A stretch of 10,531 bases of DNA from JAGVDM01 sp964642315 (GCA_964642315.1 CAZXOG010000007.1:1-10531), one strand, 5' to 3'. Shown: positions 1 to 6,970, numbered from the stretch's first letter. Numbers and translations: made by a program. The notes: generated by a model from the letters alone, not told the origin.

Positions 1-812
1 AACCGCTGCTTTCGGCAATCATCCTCAACTACCGCAGCCCGCAGTTCACCGTGCGGTGCGTGCAGAACCTGCGGCAGCAGACGATCGCGGACCGCATGGA
101 GATCATCGTGGTGGATAACGCCTCGCAGGATGATTCGATCGGCGTGCTCCGGAACCGCTTGAGCGGACTCCCGAACGTGCGCATCGTGGAAACGCCGGAG
201 AACCTGGGATTCGGCGGCGGCAATAATTACGGGGAAAAATTCGCGCGTGGCGAGTACCTCCTCATCTTAAATCCCGATACCGATCCGCCTCCGGATGGGC
301 TGGAACGGCTCATCGCCCTGCTCAAGGCGGACCCGACAATCGGCATCATCGCGCCGGCACTCGTGTTCCCCGACGGTGCGGTGCGCGAATCCTGCCGCAG
401 CTTTCCCCGCGTGAGCGATGTCATAGCCAAGCGCACGCCGCTCGGGACGATGTTCCCGCACCTGCTCACGCGGTACCTGCAGCGCGCGGAGGCGCGCACG
501 GGCATGCGCGACGTGGACTGGATGGTGGGCGCGTTCCTTCTGATGGAACGCGCGCTCTACGGGGAGCTCGGCGGATTCGACGAGCGGTACTTCCTCTTCT
601 TCGAAGACACGGATCTGTGCCGCCGCTGCTGGGAACGCGGCAAGCGCGTGGTGTACTGCGCGGACATGCGCGCCGCGGACCGCGAGCAGCGCCTGAGCGG
701 CCAGGGGATCTTCCCCATCCTCACCACGCACGTCGGACGCACTCACCTGCGGAGCGCGGTGAAGTACTTCTGGAAATGGTGGAAACACCCGCTGCCGCGC
801 CGCGCCTCCTGA
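1..812 (+). CDS. GT2 family glycosyltransferase, rhamnosyltransferase-like (5' end missing)
   Basis: The frame is open from base 3, so the gene begins before the window; 269 residues are visible. A GTG at 51 is internal, because the N-terminal GT-A strand (LSAIILNYRS) is read upstream of it. Visible family features in order: VVDNASQDDS nucleotide-sugar strand, NLGFGGGNNYG, the metal-binding DxD-type motif in LILNPDTDPP, and the acceptor-side signature GAFLLMERALYGELGGFDERYFLFFEDTDLCRR. These match WbbL-like GT2 enzymes that add a sugar (often rhamnose) from a nucleotide donor to a lipid-linked glycan on the cytoplasmic face of the membrane. The C-terminal stretch ends in an aromatic/basic KYFWKWWKHP segment that could contact membrane. 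The His usually found after the ED motif region is replaced by RAADREQ, so this part is divergent. Family is certain; donor and acceptor cannot be told. Confidence 0.93.
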   Translation, partial: PLLSAIILNYRSPQFTVRCVQNLRQQTIADRMEIIVVDNASQDDSIGVLRNRLSGLPNVRIVETPENLGFGGGNNYGEKFARGEYLLILNPDTDPPPDGLERLIALLKADPTIGIIAPALVFPDGAVRESCRSFPRVSDVIAKRTPLGTMFPHLLTRYLQRAEARTGMRDVDWMVGAFLLMERALYGELGGFDERYFLFFEDTDLCRRCWERGKRVVYCADMRAADREQRLSGQGIFPILTTHVGRTHLRSAVKYFWKWWKHPLPRRAS

Positions 813-836
813 ACGCGGAAAAACTTCCGCCGTTTT
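811..836 (+). terminator. Rho-independent terminator after the GT2 gene
   Basis: GCGGAA (815-820) and TTCCGC (825-830) form a perfect 6-bp stem around an AAAC loop. The stem extends by GAAC/GTTT pairing with one bulged C. CGTTTTGTT follows directly. The hairpin starts on the last base of the GT2 stop codon and its tail runs into the -35 box of the next promoter. Confidence 0.75.
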
Positions 837-837
837 G

Positions 838-867
838 TTGACCCGATACGGGCGTTTCACCTACCCT
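838..867 (+). promoter_or_regulatory. Probable sigma70 promoter of rplY
   Basis: TTGACC (838-843) and TACCCT (862-867) are separated by 18 bp, giving a transcript start near 874 and a leader of about 37 nt before the rplY ATG. The -35 box is good and the -10 box is weak (4 of 6). Its position just behind a terminator fits the start of a new unit. Confidence 0.45.
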
Positions 868-877
868 TTCTCCGCTT

Positions 878-900
878 CCTCCTTCTGGAAGGAAAGGAGG
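878..900 (+). promoter_or_regulatory. Leader hairpin covering the rplY Shine-Dalgarno
   Basis: CCTCCTT (878-884) is fully complementary to AAGGAGG (894-900), which is the Shine-Dalgarno sequence of rplY and lies 10 nt before its ATG. The loop is 9 nt. A competing smaller hairpin, CCTTC/GAAGG (881-885 with 888-892), would leave the ribosome binding site free. The pairing is seen directly; a regulatory role, such as autogenous control by bL25, is inferred. Confidence 0.5.
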
Positions 901-910
901 CGGCATCCGT

Positions 911-1597
911 ATGAAGCAACTTATGACCCTCGCCGCGCAGGCTCGCGCGGCCGGCAAGAAGGCGCGGGAACTCCGCAGGGAGGGCTTGGTGCCGTGCGTG
1001 CTCTACGGCAACGAAGCAGAGAACACCCCGCTCCAGTGCGAGTACAACGCGGTGCTCAAGACGTACGAGCAGGCGGGAGAAAGCACCCTCGTGGAGCTCG
1101 ATGCCGCGGGAAAGAAGATCCCCGTGCTCTTCCACATGGTGGATTTCGATCCTGTTACAGACAGGATTTCGCACGTGGATTTCTACGCCGTGAACATGAA
1201 GAAGGAAATCGAGACCTACGTGCCTGTGCGGTTCACCGGCGAAGCGCCCGCAGTGAAGGAGCTCGGCGGCGTGCTCGTGACGGTGCTCGACCACGTGACG
1301 GTGCGCTGCCTCCCGGCGGACCTGCCGCATGAGGTGCATGCGGACATCTCCTCGCTCAAGGAATTCGATGACCACTTGACCGTCGCGGATCTCGTGCTGC
1401 CCGAACGCGTCACCGTCGTGGAACCCGCTCAGCAGGTAATCGCAAGCGCCCAGGAGCCGCGCCGCATCGAGGAAGAAACGCCGGCTGCGCCCGCGGAAGG
1501 CGAGGCAGCAGCCGCGGAAGGCGCCGCCGCACCGGCGGAGGGGGCAGAGGGCGCGGAGAAGAAAGCGGAAAAGAAAACAGAGAAGAAAGAAGCGTGA
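911..1597 (+). CDS. rplY: Large-subunit ribosomal protein bL25 (CTC/TL5 form)
   Basis: This 228-residue protein is a two-domain bL25 that binds 5S rRNA in the central protuberance of the 50S subunit. Residues 1-91 are the 5S-binding beta-barrel: GKKARELRREGLVPCVLYG near the start and FDPVTDRISHVDFYAV at its end are typical. Residues 95-180 are the C-terminal TL5/CTC domain (VPVRFTGEAPAVKELGGVL, then DISSLKEFDDHLTVADL). Residues 187-228 form a low-complexity Ala/Glu tail that turns Lys/Glu-rich (repeated EKKAEKKTEKK), expected to be disordered. The ATG at 911 has AAGGAGG 10 nt upstream. The stop overlaps the GTG start of the next gene, so translation is likely coupled. The leader hairpin suggests control at the ribosome binding site. 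Confidence 0.96.
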   Translation: MKQLMTLAAQARAAGKKARELRREGLVPCVLYGNEAENTPLQCEYNAVLKTYEQAGESTLVELDAAGKKIPVLFHMVDFDPVTDRISHVDFYAVNMKKEIETYVPVRFTGEAPAVKELGGVLVTVLDHVTVRCLPADLPHEVHADISSLKEFDDHLTVADLVLPERVTVVEPAQQVIASAQEPRRIEEETPAAPAEGEAAAAEGAAAPAEGAEGAEKKAEKKTEKKEA

Positions 1598-2652
1598 TCC
1601 CCACACCTCTCCCCATGCGCCTTGTCCACCCCCGAGTGATCGCCTTGGTCGTGAGCGCGCTCGCGATTCTTTGCGGCGTGCTCGCCGTGAGCCTAGTGCT
1701 CTTCCTCGGCGCACCGGATGCGGGGGAGCACGGGCAAACTGCCGAAGAAAATGCTGGAACGCCGCTCATCGAAAAGATGTTCTCGCGCTTCCCGCTCATG
1801 CCGAACCTGCTGCACAGGCCCCGAATCGTGGCAGTGGTGATCGAGAATCACGAAAGCGCCCGCCCGCACCAGGAGGGACTGGACGACGCGCTCATGGTGG
1901 AGGAATGGCTCGTCGAGGGATTTATCTCCCGTTTCGTCGCCCTCTTCGACCGTGGAAACATGCCCGCGCTCATGGGTCCCGTGCGATCGCTCCGTCCGTA
2001 CATGTTCGAAGGATTATTGCCATGGTCCGCGGTGCTCCTGCATGCCGGAGGAAGCCCGGAAGCGCTGGAACTCGCGGCGGGCAGCAAACGCATCGTGGAC
2101 ATCAACGGCCTCTACGGCGCGTACTACGGCAAGTTCGAGCGCATCGAGGGCATCCCGGCGCCGCACGACCTCTTCATCCGCCGTGCGGGCGCGGAGTCGC
2201 TCGCAGCAGAGGAGGATCTTCCCGGTATCGCATGGCCGCCGTACCACGTCGGCATGGCACCGGCCGCCCCGGCCGCGACGGAGATCGCCGTGAACTTCTT
2301 TAGTCCGGTACACGACGTGCAGTACGCGTACGACGAACGGACGCAGCGCTACGACCGCACGAATGGCGATGTGGAGAACCAAGCGCACCCCTCGAACGTG
2401 CTCTTCCTCGAAATCCCGATCACCGAAGTCGGCGAGTTCGGCCGCCTGCACATACAGGTACAGGGGAAAGGAAAGGCACTGCTCTTCCGCTCGGGGAAGG
2501 TGTACGAGGGACGGTGGGAGAAGAAGAATGACACGACAGCGTTCTCATTCACGAATGGCGAGGGGGATCTCCTCTCCTTCGCGCACGGCCAGACATGGAT
2601 GACTGTCCTCCCCTCGCTGGAACGCGTGACATGGGAAACGGAGAATGAGTGA
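1594..2652 (+). CDS. Membrane-anchored DUF3048 (YerB-like) protein
   Basis: The 352-residue product has one N-terminal membrane segment (about residues 13-39), a short linker, then a DUF3048 domain that should lie outside the membrane. Conserved family blocks are present: VVIENHESARP (81-91), VEEWLVEGFISRFVALF, MGPVRSLRPY (127-136), LLHAGGSPEAL (148-158) and APHDLFI (189-195). The C-terminal DUF3048_C part covers about 230-345 and ends with the usual WMTVLP-type strand. No lipobox Cys is placed for lipoprotein processing, so this looks like an uncleaved anchor. The start is the GTG at 1594, which overlaps the bL25 stop as GTGA; an in-frame ATG at 1615 has no purine-rich site before it. The biochemical role of DUF3048 is not known to me, and proximity to rplY does not define one. 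Confidence 0.9.
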   Translation: MIPTPLPMRLVHPRVIALVVSALAILCGVLAVSLVLFLGAPDAGEHGQTAEENAGTPLIEKMFSRFPLMPNLLHRPRIVAVVIENHESARPHQEGLDDALMVEEWLVEGFISRFVALFDRGNMPALMGPVRSLRPYMFEGLLPWSAVLLHAGGSPEALELAAGSKRIVDINGLYGAYYGKFERIEGIPAPHDLFIRRAGAESLAAEEDLPGIAWPPYHVGMAPAAPAATEIAVNFFSPVHDVQYAYDERTQRYDRTNGDVENQAHPSNVLFLEIPITEVGEFGRLHIQVQGKGKALLFRSGKVYEGRWEKKNDTTAFSFTNGEGDLLSFAHGQTWMTVLPSLERVTWETENE

Positions 2653-2669
2653 TGCGCGGACGCATCACT
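2648..2669. terminator. Convergent hairpin holding both stop codons
   Basis: AGTGATGCG (2648-2656) and CGCATCACT (2661-2669) form a perfect 9-bp stem with loop CGGA. The TGA stop of the + strand DUF3048 gene (2650-2652) lies in one arm and the TGA of the - strand ligase gene (2665-2667) in the other. The + strand reading is followed by TCTTTCTC. The T-tracts are weak on both sides, so termination efficiency is uncertain. Confidence 0.55.
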
Positions 2670-5088
2670 TCTTTCTCGCCGACCTCTTTTTCCCCGATTC
2701 CGCACGCTGCTCCCGCAGGAACTCCGGCAGGAGGAGCGGCGGCTGCAGATCGGGAACCCGCTCGACGAGACCAAGGTCTTCCAGAGCGACCTTTCCGATG
2801 TAAAGCCTGCGGAGATCCCCGCCGTCGCGCACGAATTTCTCCACTGCGCGAAGCCCACGGAAATACACGACGCTCTTCGTGAACGCACCGGGCTCGGCGG
2901 TATCACCGAGGCCCCGCTTCATGGCAATGGTCTGGCTGAGCGCCTTCGCCGGGTCGTATCCAAGTGAGTGCTGCAGGTATGCGCGCACATCGGCGAACCC
3001 ATGTTCCAGTGCTTCCGCCACGCCGAGCAGGTTGCGCGGGGGGTTGTAGCGCTTCTCGCTCCCCTCCCCGTACACACGGTTCTGGTTGTAAATCGCGAGG
3101 CCCTCCTGCGTGTCCAGATACCCGGCGCAGCCGCGCCGCAGCAGCGCGTACGGCTGGTGCGCGCCATTCTCGGCCGTAAGGATGTGTGTCTCCACCTCGT
3201 GCTTGATGAGCGCCTGCACGTGGACGGGGGAGAACTGCGCGCCGGAACGGATGTAGACGTGCTTGCCGCCGACCGTGCAATCGGAAACGAGGTGCGACCG
3301 CACGGAAACCTCCCAATCGTGCAAGCCATAGCGGAACAAGGCCGACTCGAAGAGTTCCTTCGCCTGCTCCGCAGTAAGCACATCTTCCGCCCTGCCCGGG
3401 AGTTCGCACGCAGTGCGATTGTGAAGCATGGCTTCCGCCGCGCGCACGAGCGAGGAGGTCGGCTTGCCGAAAAGCGCGGCAGACGCGCGGGTGAATCGCG
3501 CCGCATCGCCGCGCGCCTGCAGAAGTTCCGCGCGCAGGAGGAGCTCCTGGCGCTTCTTCTCCAGGAGCAGCCCGAGCGGGGAGGAATCCTCGATGGGAGC
3601 GCGAAGCTTCTCCGTCGCTTCCTGCATATCGGGGAGTGGCGGGTACAGGAAGACCGGATTGTAGCGGTCATCGGCGAGGAGCCTCGCGCGCTCCTCCTTG
3701 AGATTCGTCGGCTTGAGGTGCTTGAGGAGCAGAAGCATCCGGTCAAGCTGGCCGAAGGACCTGTCCACGGCGCGCAGGTCGGTTTTCACGACCGGCGCGG
3801 CGGTGCGGTGCGTTTCCTGTTTCGTGGGATCGATAAGGAAATCGACGATGTCGCGGCGGCCGATCACCGCGCGGAACGTGCCGGGAAGATCTTCCGCAAC
3901 ACCGACGAGCGTCTGGATCTTACGGCCGCCGAGCGTGAACTTTACGCGGTACCGCGGGGCGGAACCGGGTTCCTGCTCCAGGGCGTTGCGCGCTGCGAGC
4001 TCGGCAATGAGCGCGGGCGAGAACACCGTCCGCTCGCGGTCCGGCGCAATGGCGCACGGCTCCTCGATCACACTGCCGGCAGCAGTGATGACGATAGCTT
4101 CATGGAGACCGAGCACGGGGCGCCCGGAGGAAGTCGTGCGGGCAGCACGGCGTGCCTGCACCTTCTCGCCGAAGAGATCTTGCCCGATGCGCACGCCCTT
4201 CTCCGGCGAACTGACGGAGATTCCCATCACACGTTCCAGGCGGCTGCGCAGCGGCGAGAGGTTAGCTATCTGCACGCTCAAGCCCGCACGGGCGTTCACC
4301 TCGAGCACCGCCGGACCCATCTGCTGGTCCATGGTGATATCCACGGCGAGGTACCCGATGTTCGTGATGTGCTGGATCCTGGAGCAGACGAGAAGGATCT
4401 CCTCCCACAGGGGAATCTGGTGCCCCGCAGGCGATCCGCCGTGCGGCAGCTCGTCGATCATGTGGTGGTACTGCGCGGCATGAGTGGTGATGCCTTTGGC
4501 GATGTCGATGCCGATACCGATGCCGCCAAGGTGAAGGTTCGCCTTGCCATCGCTCGCTGCAGTGGGAATGCGCAGCATCGCCATCACCGGCACGAGATTG
4601 AAGACAATCACGCGGATATCCGGCATGCCGACCGGCCGGAATGGCGCAAAGCACTCGTGCGGGGTAAGCAGCTGCTCGAAGAATGCGGTATCGCGGCGGC
4701 CGCTTAAGGAGAACCGCCCGTCGAGAATATCCCCCATGTGATCAAGGAGCTCGCGGCGGGTGATCGGCTGCTTGCCGCCGCGCAGGAACTGCCCGCGTTT
4801 GTCCCGCCCGCGGAGGATGATAATCCCCTCTCCGCCGTACCCGCAGTTCGGCTTGAGCACGCACTCGTCGGGCAGCGCGGAGAAGTCGAACGCATTGAGC
4901 TGCCGGCGCGTCTCGACACGCGCGAAGATTTTCGCCGCGGGAATGCCGCGCGCGGTGAGGAACGCCTTCGTCTTCAGTTTGTCATCGGCAAGAGCAATGG
5001 CACGCTTGGGATTGAACGGCTTCACGTAGAGGAGATTCCTCGCGTTGATACCGAGGACGCCGTGGTTGGAGAAGAGAGCGGGAAACAT
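2665..5088 (-). CDS. ATP-grasp alpha-L-glutamate-ligase-like protein fused to a DUF1704/MATCAP-like zinc peptidase
   Basis: This 807-residue fusion has three parts. Residues 1-290 are an ATP-grasp domain of the RimK-related alpha-L-glutamate ligase group, which joins an amino acid to a carboxylate through an acyl-phosphate. Visible are DDKLKTK (35-41), the nucleotide loop VLKPNCGYGGEGI (77-89), MPDIRV (155-160), LAVDITMD (247-254) and the metal-binding EVNARAGLSVQ (263-273). Residues about 325-422 resemble a retropepsin-like fold that ends VIGRRDIVDFLIDPTK but lacks the Asp-Thr-Gly triad. Residues about 435-780 are DUF1704 (the QEGLA family): LKPTNLKEER, then HEVETH (630-635, zinc ligands and catalytic Glu) and TQEGLAIYN with third-ligand candidate Glu662. 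The family includes human MATCAP, a tubulin tyrosine carboxypeptidase. A basic tail ends the protein. Start: ATG at 5088 preceded by GGAGG 4 nt upstream, sharing a base with the stop of the 7TM gene (TAATG). The frame stays open further upstream, but that reading is a shadow of the 7TM gene. No signal peptide is seen, so it is probably cytoplasmic. The substrate is unknown. Confidence 0.9.
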   Translation of the reverse strand: MFPALFSNHGVLGINARNLLYVKPFNPKRAIALADDKLKTKAFLTARGIPAAKIFARVETRRQLNAFDFSALPDECVLKPNCGYGGEGIIILRGRDKRGQFLRGGKQPITRRELLDHMGDILDGRFSLSGRRDTAFFEQLLTPHECFAPFRPVGMPDIRVIVFNLVPVMAMLRIPTAASDGKANLHLGGIGIGIDIAKGITTHAAQYHHMIDELPHGGSPAGHQIPLWEEILLVCSRIQHITNIGYLAVDITMDQQMGPAVLEVNARAGLSVQIANLSPLRSRLERVMGISVSSPEKGVRIGQDLFGEKVQARRAARTTSSGRPVLGLHEAIVITAAGSVIEEPCAIAPDRERTVFSPALIAELAARNALEQEPGSAPRYRVKFTLGGRKIQTLVGVAEDLPGTFRAVIGRRDIVDFLIDPTKQETHRTAAPVVKTDLRAVDRSFGQLDRMLLLLKHLKPTNLKEERARLLADDRYNPVFLYPPLPDMQEATEKLRAPIEDSSPLGLLLEKKRQELLLRAELLQARGDAARFTRASAALFGKPTSSLVRAAEAMLHNRTACELPGRAEDVLTAEQAKELFESALFRYGLHDWEVSVRSHLVSDCTVGGKHVYIRSGAQFSPVHVQALIKHEVETHILTAENGAHQPYALLRRGCAGYLDTQEGLAIYNQNRVYGEGSEKRYNPPRNLLGVAEALEHGFADVRAYLQHSLGYDPAKALSQTIAMKRGLGDTAEPGAFTKSVVYFRGLRAVEKFVRDGGDLRRLYIGKVALEDLGLVERVPDLQPPLLLPEFLREQRAESGKKRSARKK

Positions 5089-6605
5089 TATTCCTCCTGC
5101 AGGTGCCGGAAAACTTCGCGGAAGCGGAAGTACTCCACGATGCGCAGGCCCGTCCAGCGGCCGAGGAACACGTTGATGAAGAGCGTGAGGAGAATGTACT
5201 CCGGATACGCCAGAATGAACGACTGCAGCGCGGGCCACTGCACGACGAAGACGCAGAGCAGCGACGCAAGCACCGTCTCGGCGATCCCGAGAACCGCGTT
5301 GAGCAGCCCTTCTTCCGTCTTCACCGTGAGAAAACTCTCGGAGAGAGTGGACATGATGAGGAGAACGAAGATCGTATCCCCCGAAAGCGTGAGGCCGAAG
5401 AACGCGCCAAGCCCGAGGAGCAGAAGCAGCGTGATGCTCACGACGGTGAGAATGACCGCAACCTTCGGAATGTAGAGCAGCCGCCATCCACGCAGGAACG
5501 ACCGCGCTGCGTACCCCGTGATGAGGATGAAGAGAAGGAACGAGACGCCCACCGGCCACCCGAGGGCAAGAAAGCTCAGTGCGATGACCGAAGGTGCATA
5601 GAGCCCGAACGTGGAGATGCCGACGACCTGCTTTAAGAACGCGAGCATCGTCGCGATGATCGGAAGCATGAGCAGCAGAATGACCGTGCGGCTCGCCACG
5701 CCATGCGTGAGCATGTAGTTCACGAGGGAGGAAAGCAGGTTCCACGGGCGAACGGCAGCGGTGGATTCATCCACGACATAAAAATCAAAATCCCACTGCG
5801 TGAGGCGCTCCAGGAACTGCGGGACATTCTCCGCAGAGAAGAGCGCACTGAGCGCCTCCTTGCGCGTGACGACGATGCGGTCGGGCTTGAGGATGGAGAA
5901 CGGGCCGCGCGCGGTGCGGGCAAGCGCCCCAAGACCGCGTTCCGAGATGAGCACGATGGTCTGCTTCTTGAGTTCGCTCAGGCGATCGGTGTTGCCTTCG
6001 ACCGCCCGCAGGAGCGACTGCAGGCCGGAGATGCCATCGGACCAGATGACGATGGATTCCGCGCCGGCAAGCGCGCCGCCCGACTCCTTGATGACCTTCG
6101 TCATCTGCCCTTCATCACCCAAAGGGATGGAGCCTTCGGACGACCGCAGGACGCGCAGGTACACGCCGCCCCGTTCCGCCTCCTGCTCGTGCACGATGAT
6201 CTTCTCGGGCGGCACGCCGGTATCGGCGACGAGGACGATCTTCCGCTCGTAGACAATAATCGTGTGCTGTGCTTCCGCGGTCACCTCCCGCCCGTCGACC
6301 GTCATCGTGATGGCAAGGCGGATGACCGTGCGCCCTGGCTTCTCCGGCGTGTACACCGCTTCGATGCTCCTGCTGATCGGCACGGAGAGATCATCGCGGT
6401 ACCAGCGGTACTGCGCCTCTGAGTCCACGCCGACGCTCGCCGACGCATCCAGCACCACCGTGCGGCCGACGGCGATATCGCCGGGGCCGCTGATCACGGG
6501 CGTGATCGCGGCGGCATCATGCTGTTCCAGAGCAGGCTGCACCTGCGCAAGCGCAGAGGTGCAGAACGTGCCGAGGAGCAGGAGGGAGAGAAAAAAACGG
6601 AACAT
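5088..6605 (-). CDS. PKD-like domain plus amidoligase-associated 7TM membrane protein
   Basis: The 505-residue product starts with a signal peptide (hydrophobic 4-17, cleavage likely after ALA at 18-20). Residues about 35-120 look like a PKD/Ig-like beta-sandwich (SGPGDIAVGRTVVLDASAS, YRWYRDD, TPEKPGRTVIRLAI). Residues 121-290 form an unassigned extracytoplasmic alpha/beta region. Residues about 300-505 carry the 7TM domain, with its hallmark LPIIATMLAFLKQVVGISTFGLYAPS (partly quoted here as IATMLAFLKQVVGISTFGLY, 317-336) and segments near 306-325, 335-349, 350-366, 381-405, 409-425, 436-456 and 466-484. This domain is known from proteins annotated as inactive transglutaminase fused to seven helices, encoded beside ATP-grasp glutamate ligases. 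Here the N-terminal transglutaminase-like part is not recognisable and a PKD-like domain takes its place. Start ATG at 6605 has AGGAAG 12 nt upstream, inside the end of the hibernation-factor gene. The stop overlaps the ligase start. It probably anchors or exports the product of the ligase, by inference. Confidence 0.85.
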   Translation of the reverse strand: MFRFFLSLLLLGTFCTSALAQVQPALEQHDAAAITPVISGPGDIAVGRTVVLDASASVGVDSEAQYRWYRDDLSVPISRSIEAVYTPEKPGRTVIRLAITMTVDGREVTAEAQHTIIVYERKIVLVADTGVPPEKIIVHEQEAERGGVYLRVLRSSEGSIPLGDEGQMTKVIKESGGALAGAESIVIWSDGISGLQSLLRAVEGNTDRLSELKKQTIVLISERGLGALARTARGPFSILKPDRIVVTRKEALSALFSAENVPQFLERLTQWDFDFYVVDESTAAVRPWNLLSSLVNYMLTHGVASRTVILLLMLPIIATMLAFLKQVVGISTFGLYAPSVIALSFLALGWPVGVSFLLFILITGYAARSFLRGWRLLYIPKVAVILTVVSITLLLLLGLGAFFGLTLSGDTIFVLLIMSTLSESFLTVKTEEGLLNAVLGIAETVLASLLCVFVVQWPALQSFILAYPEYILLTLFINVFLGRWTGLRIVEYFRFREVFRHLQEE

Positions 6606-6611
6606 GCGGTA

Positions 6612-6944
6612 TCAGTGCTTCCTGAGACGGCCGAAAGGCGTGCGGAGTTCCTTGTAGCGTTTGATCTGCGGCTCCAGCTTCTCGATGCAGCGGTCCACCG
6701 CCTCCACGATGTCGTTCCGGCGGGATTCCGCGCGGAGGCTCGCGCCCGGGAGGTCGACGGTCATCGCCACCTTGATCTCGTCGCGCTTCTTCTTCGTGGG
6801 ACGCCGTTCGGCGTCGATACGGATGAGCGAACTCTCGTCTTTCACGCGCGCGCAGTACGTCGCAAGCTTGCCAACCTTGCGGGCAACGGTGAGGAATTCG
6901 CGATCCGTATAGTGGAAATCCTTCTCTTGGTGCTGGACATTCAT
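6612..6944 (-). CDS. hpf: Short ribosome hibernation-promoting factor (HPF/RaiA/YfiA family)
   Basis: The 110-residue reading has the plan of the short HPF family, which binds the 30S decoding region and blocks translation in resting cells: an N-terminal strand (MNVQHQEKDFHYT), a helix EFLTVARKVGKLATYC, strands SLIRIDAERR and EIKVAMTVDLPGASLRAE, and the second helix with the family ending DIVEAVDRCIEKLEPQIKRYK. The basic tail RTPFGRLRKH follows. No long-form C-terminal dimerisation domain is present. The start at ATG 6944 is chosen because family similarity begins there; a GTG at 6980 would add 12 atypical residues (LCCRYSSLHWP). Neither start has a good Shine-Dalgarno. The stop lies 6 nt before the 7TM start, so the gene heads the 7TM/ligase operon. 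Confidence 0.85.
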   Translation of the reverse strand: MNVQHQEKDFHYTDREFLTVARKVGKLATYCARVKDESSLIRIDAERRPTKKKRDEIKVAMTVDLPGASLRAESRRNDIVEAVDRCIEKLEPQIKRYKELRTPFGRLRKH

Positions 6945-6970
6945 CGGCCAGTGGAGGGAAGAGTAGCGGC

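Noticed and set aside
2665..3800. Calling the DUF1704 domain a tubulin carboxypeptidase.
   Set aside because: The zinc motif is shared with MATCAP, but no tubulin substrate is expected here. Only the fold and likely peptidase chemistry are supported.
2968..4707. Long open frame of 579 residues on the + strand.
   Set aside because: It is antisense to the fusion ligase, whose motifs are unambiguous. Long antisense frames are common in GC-rich DNA, and the product is Arg/Leu-rich without recognisable motifs.
5089..5745. N-terminal extension of the ligase frame by 219 residues.
   Set aside because: The residues are His/Arg/Ala-rich with no domain character and lie fully within the 7TM gene on the same strand in another frame. 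The ATG at 5088 has a strong GGAGG and begins the ATP-grasp similarity.
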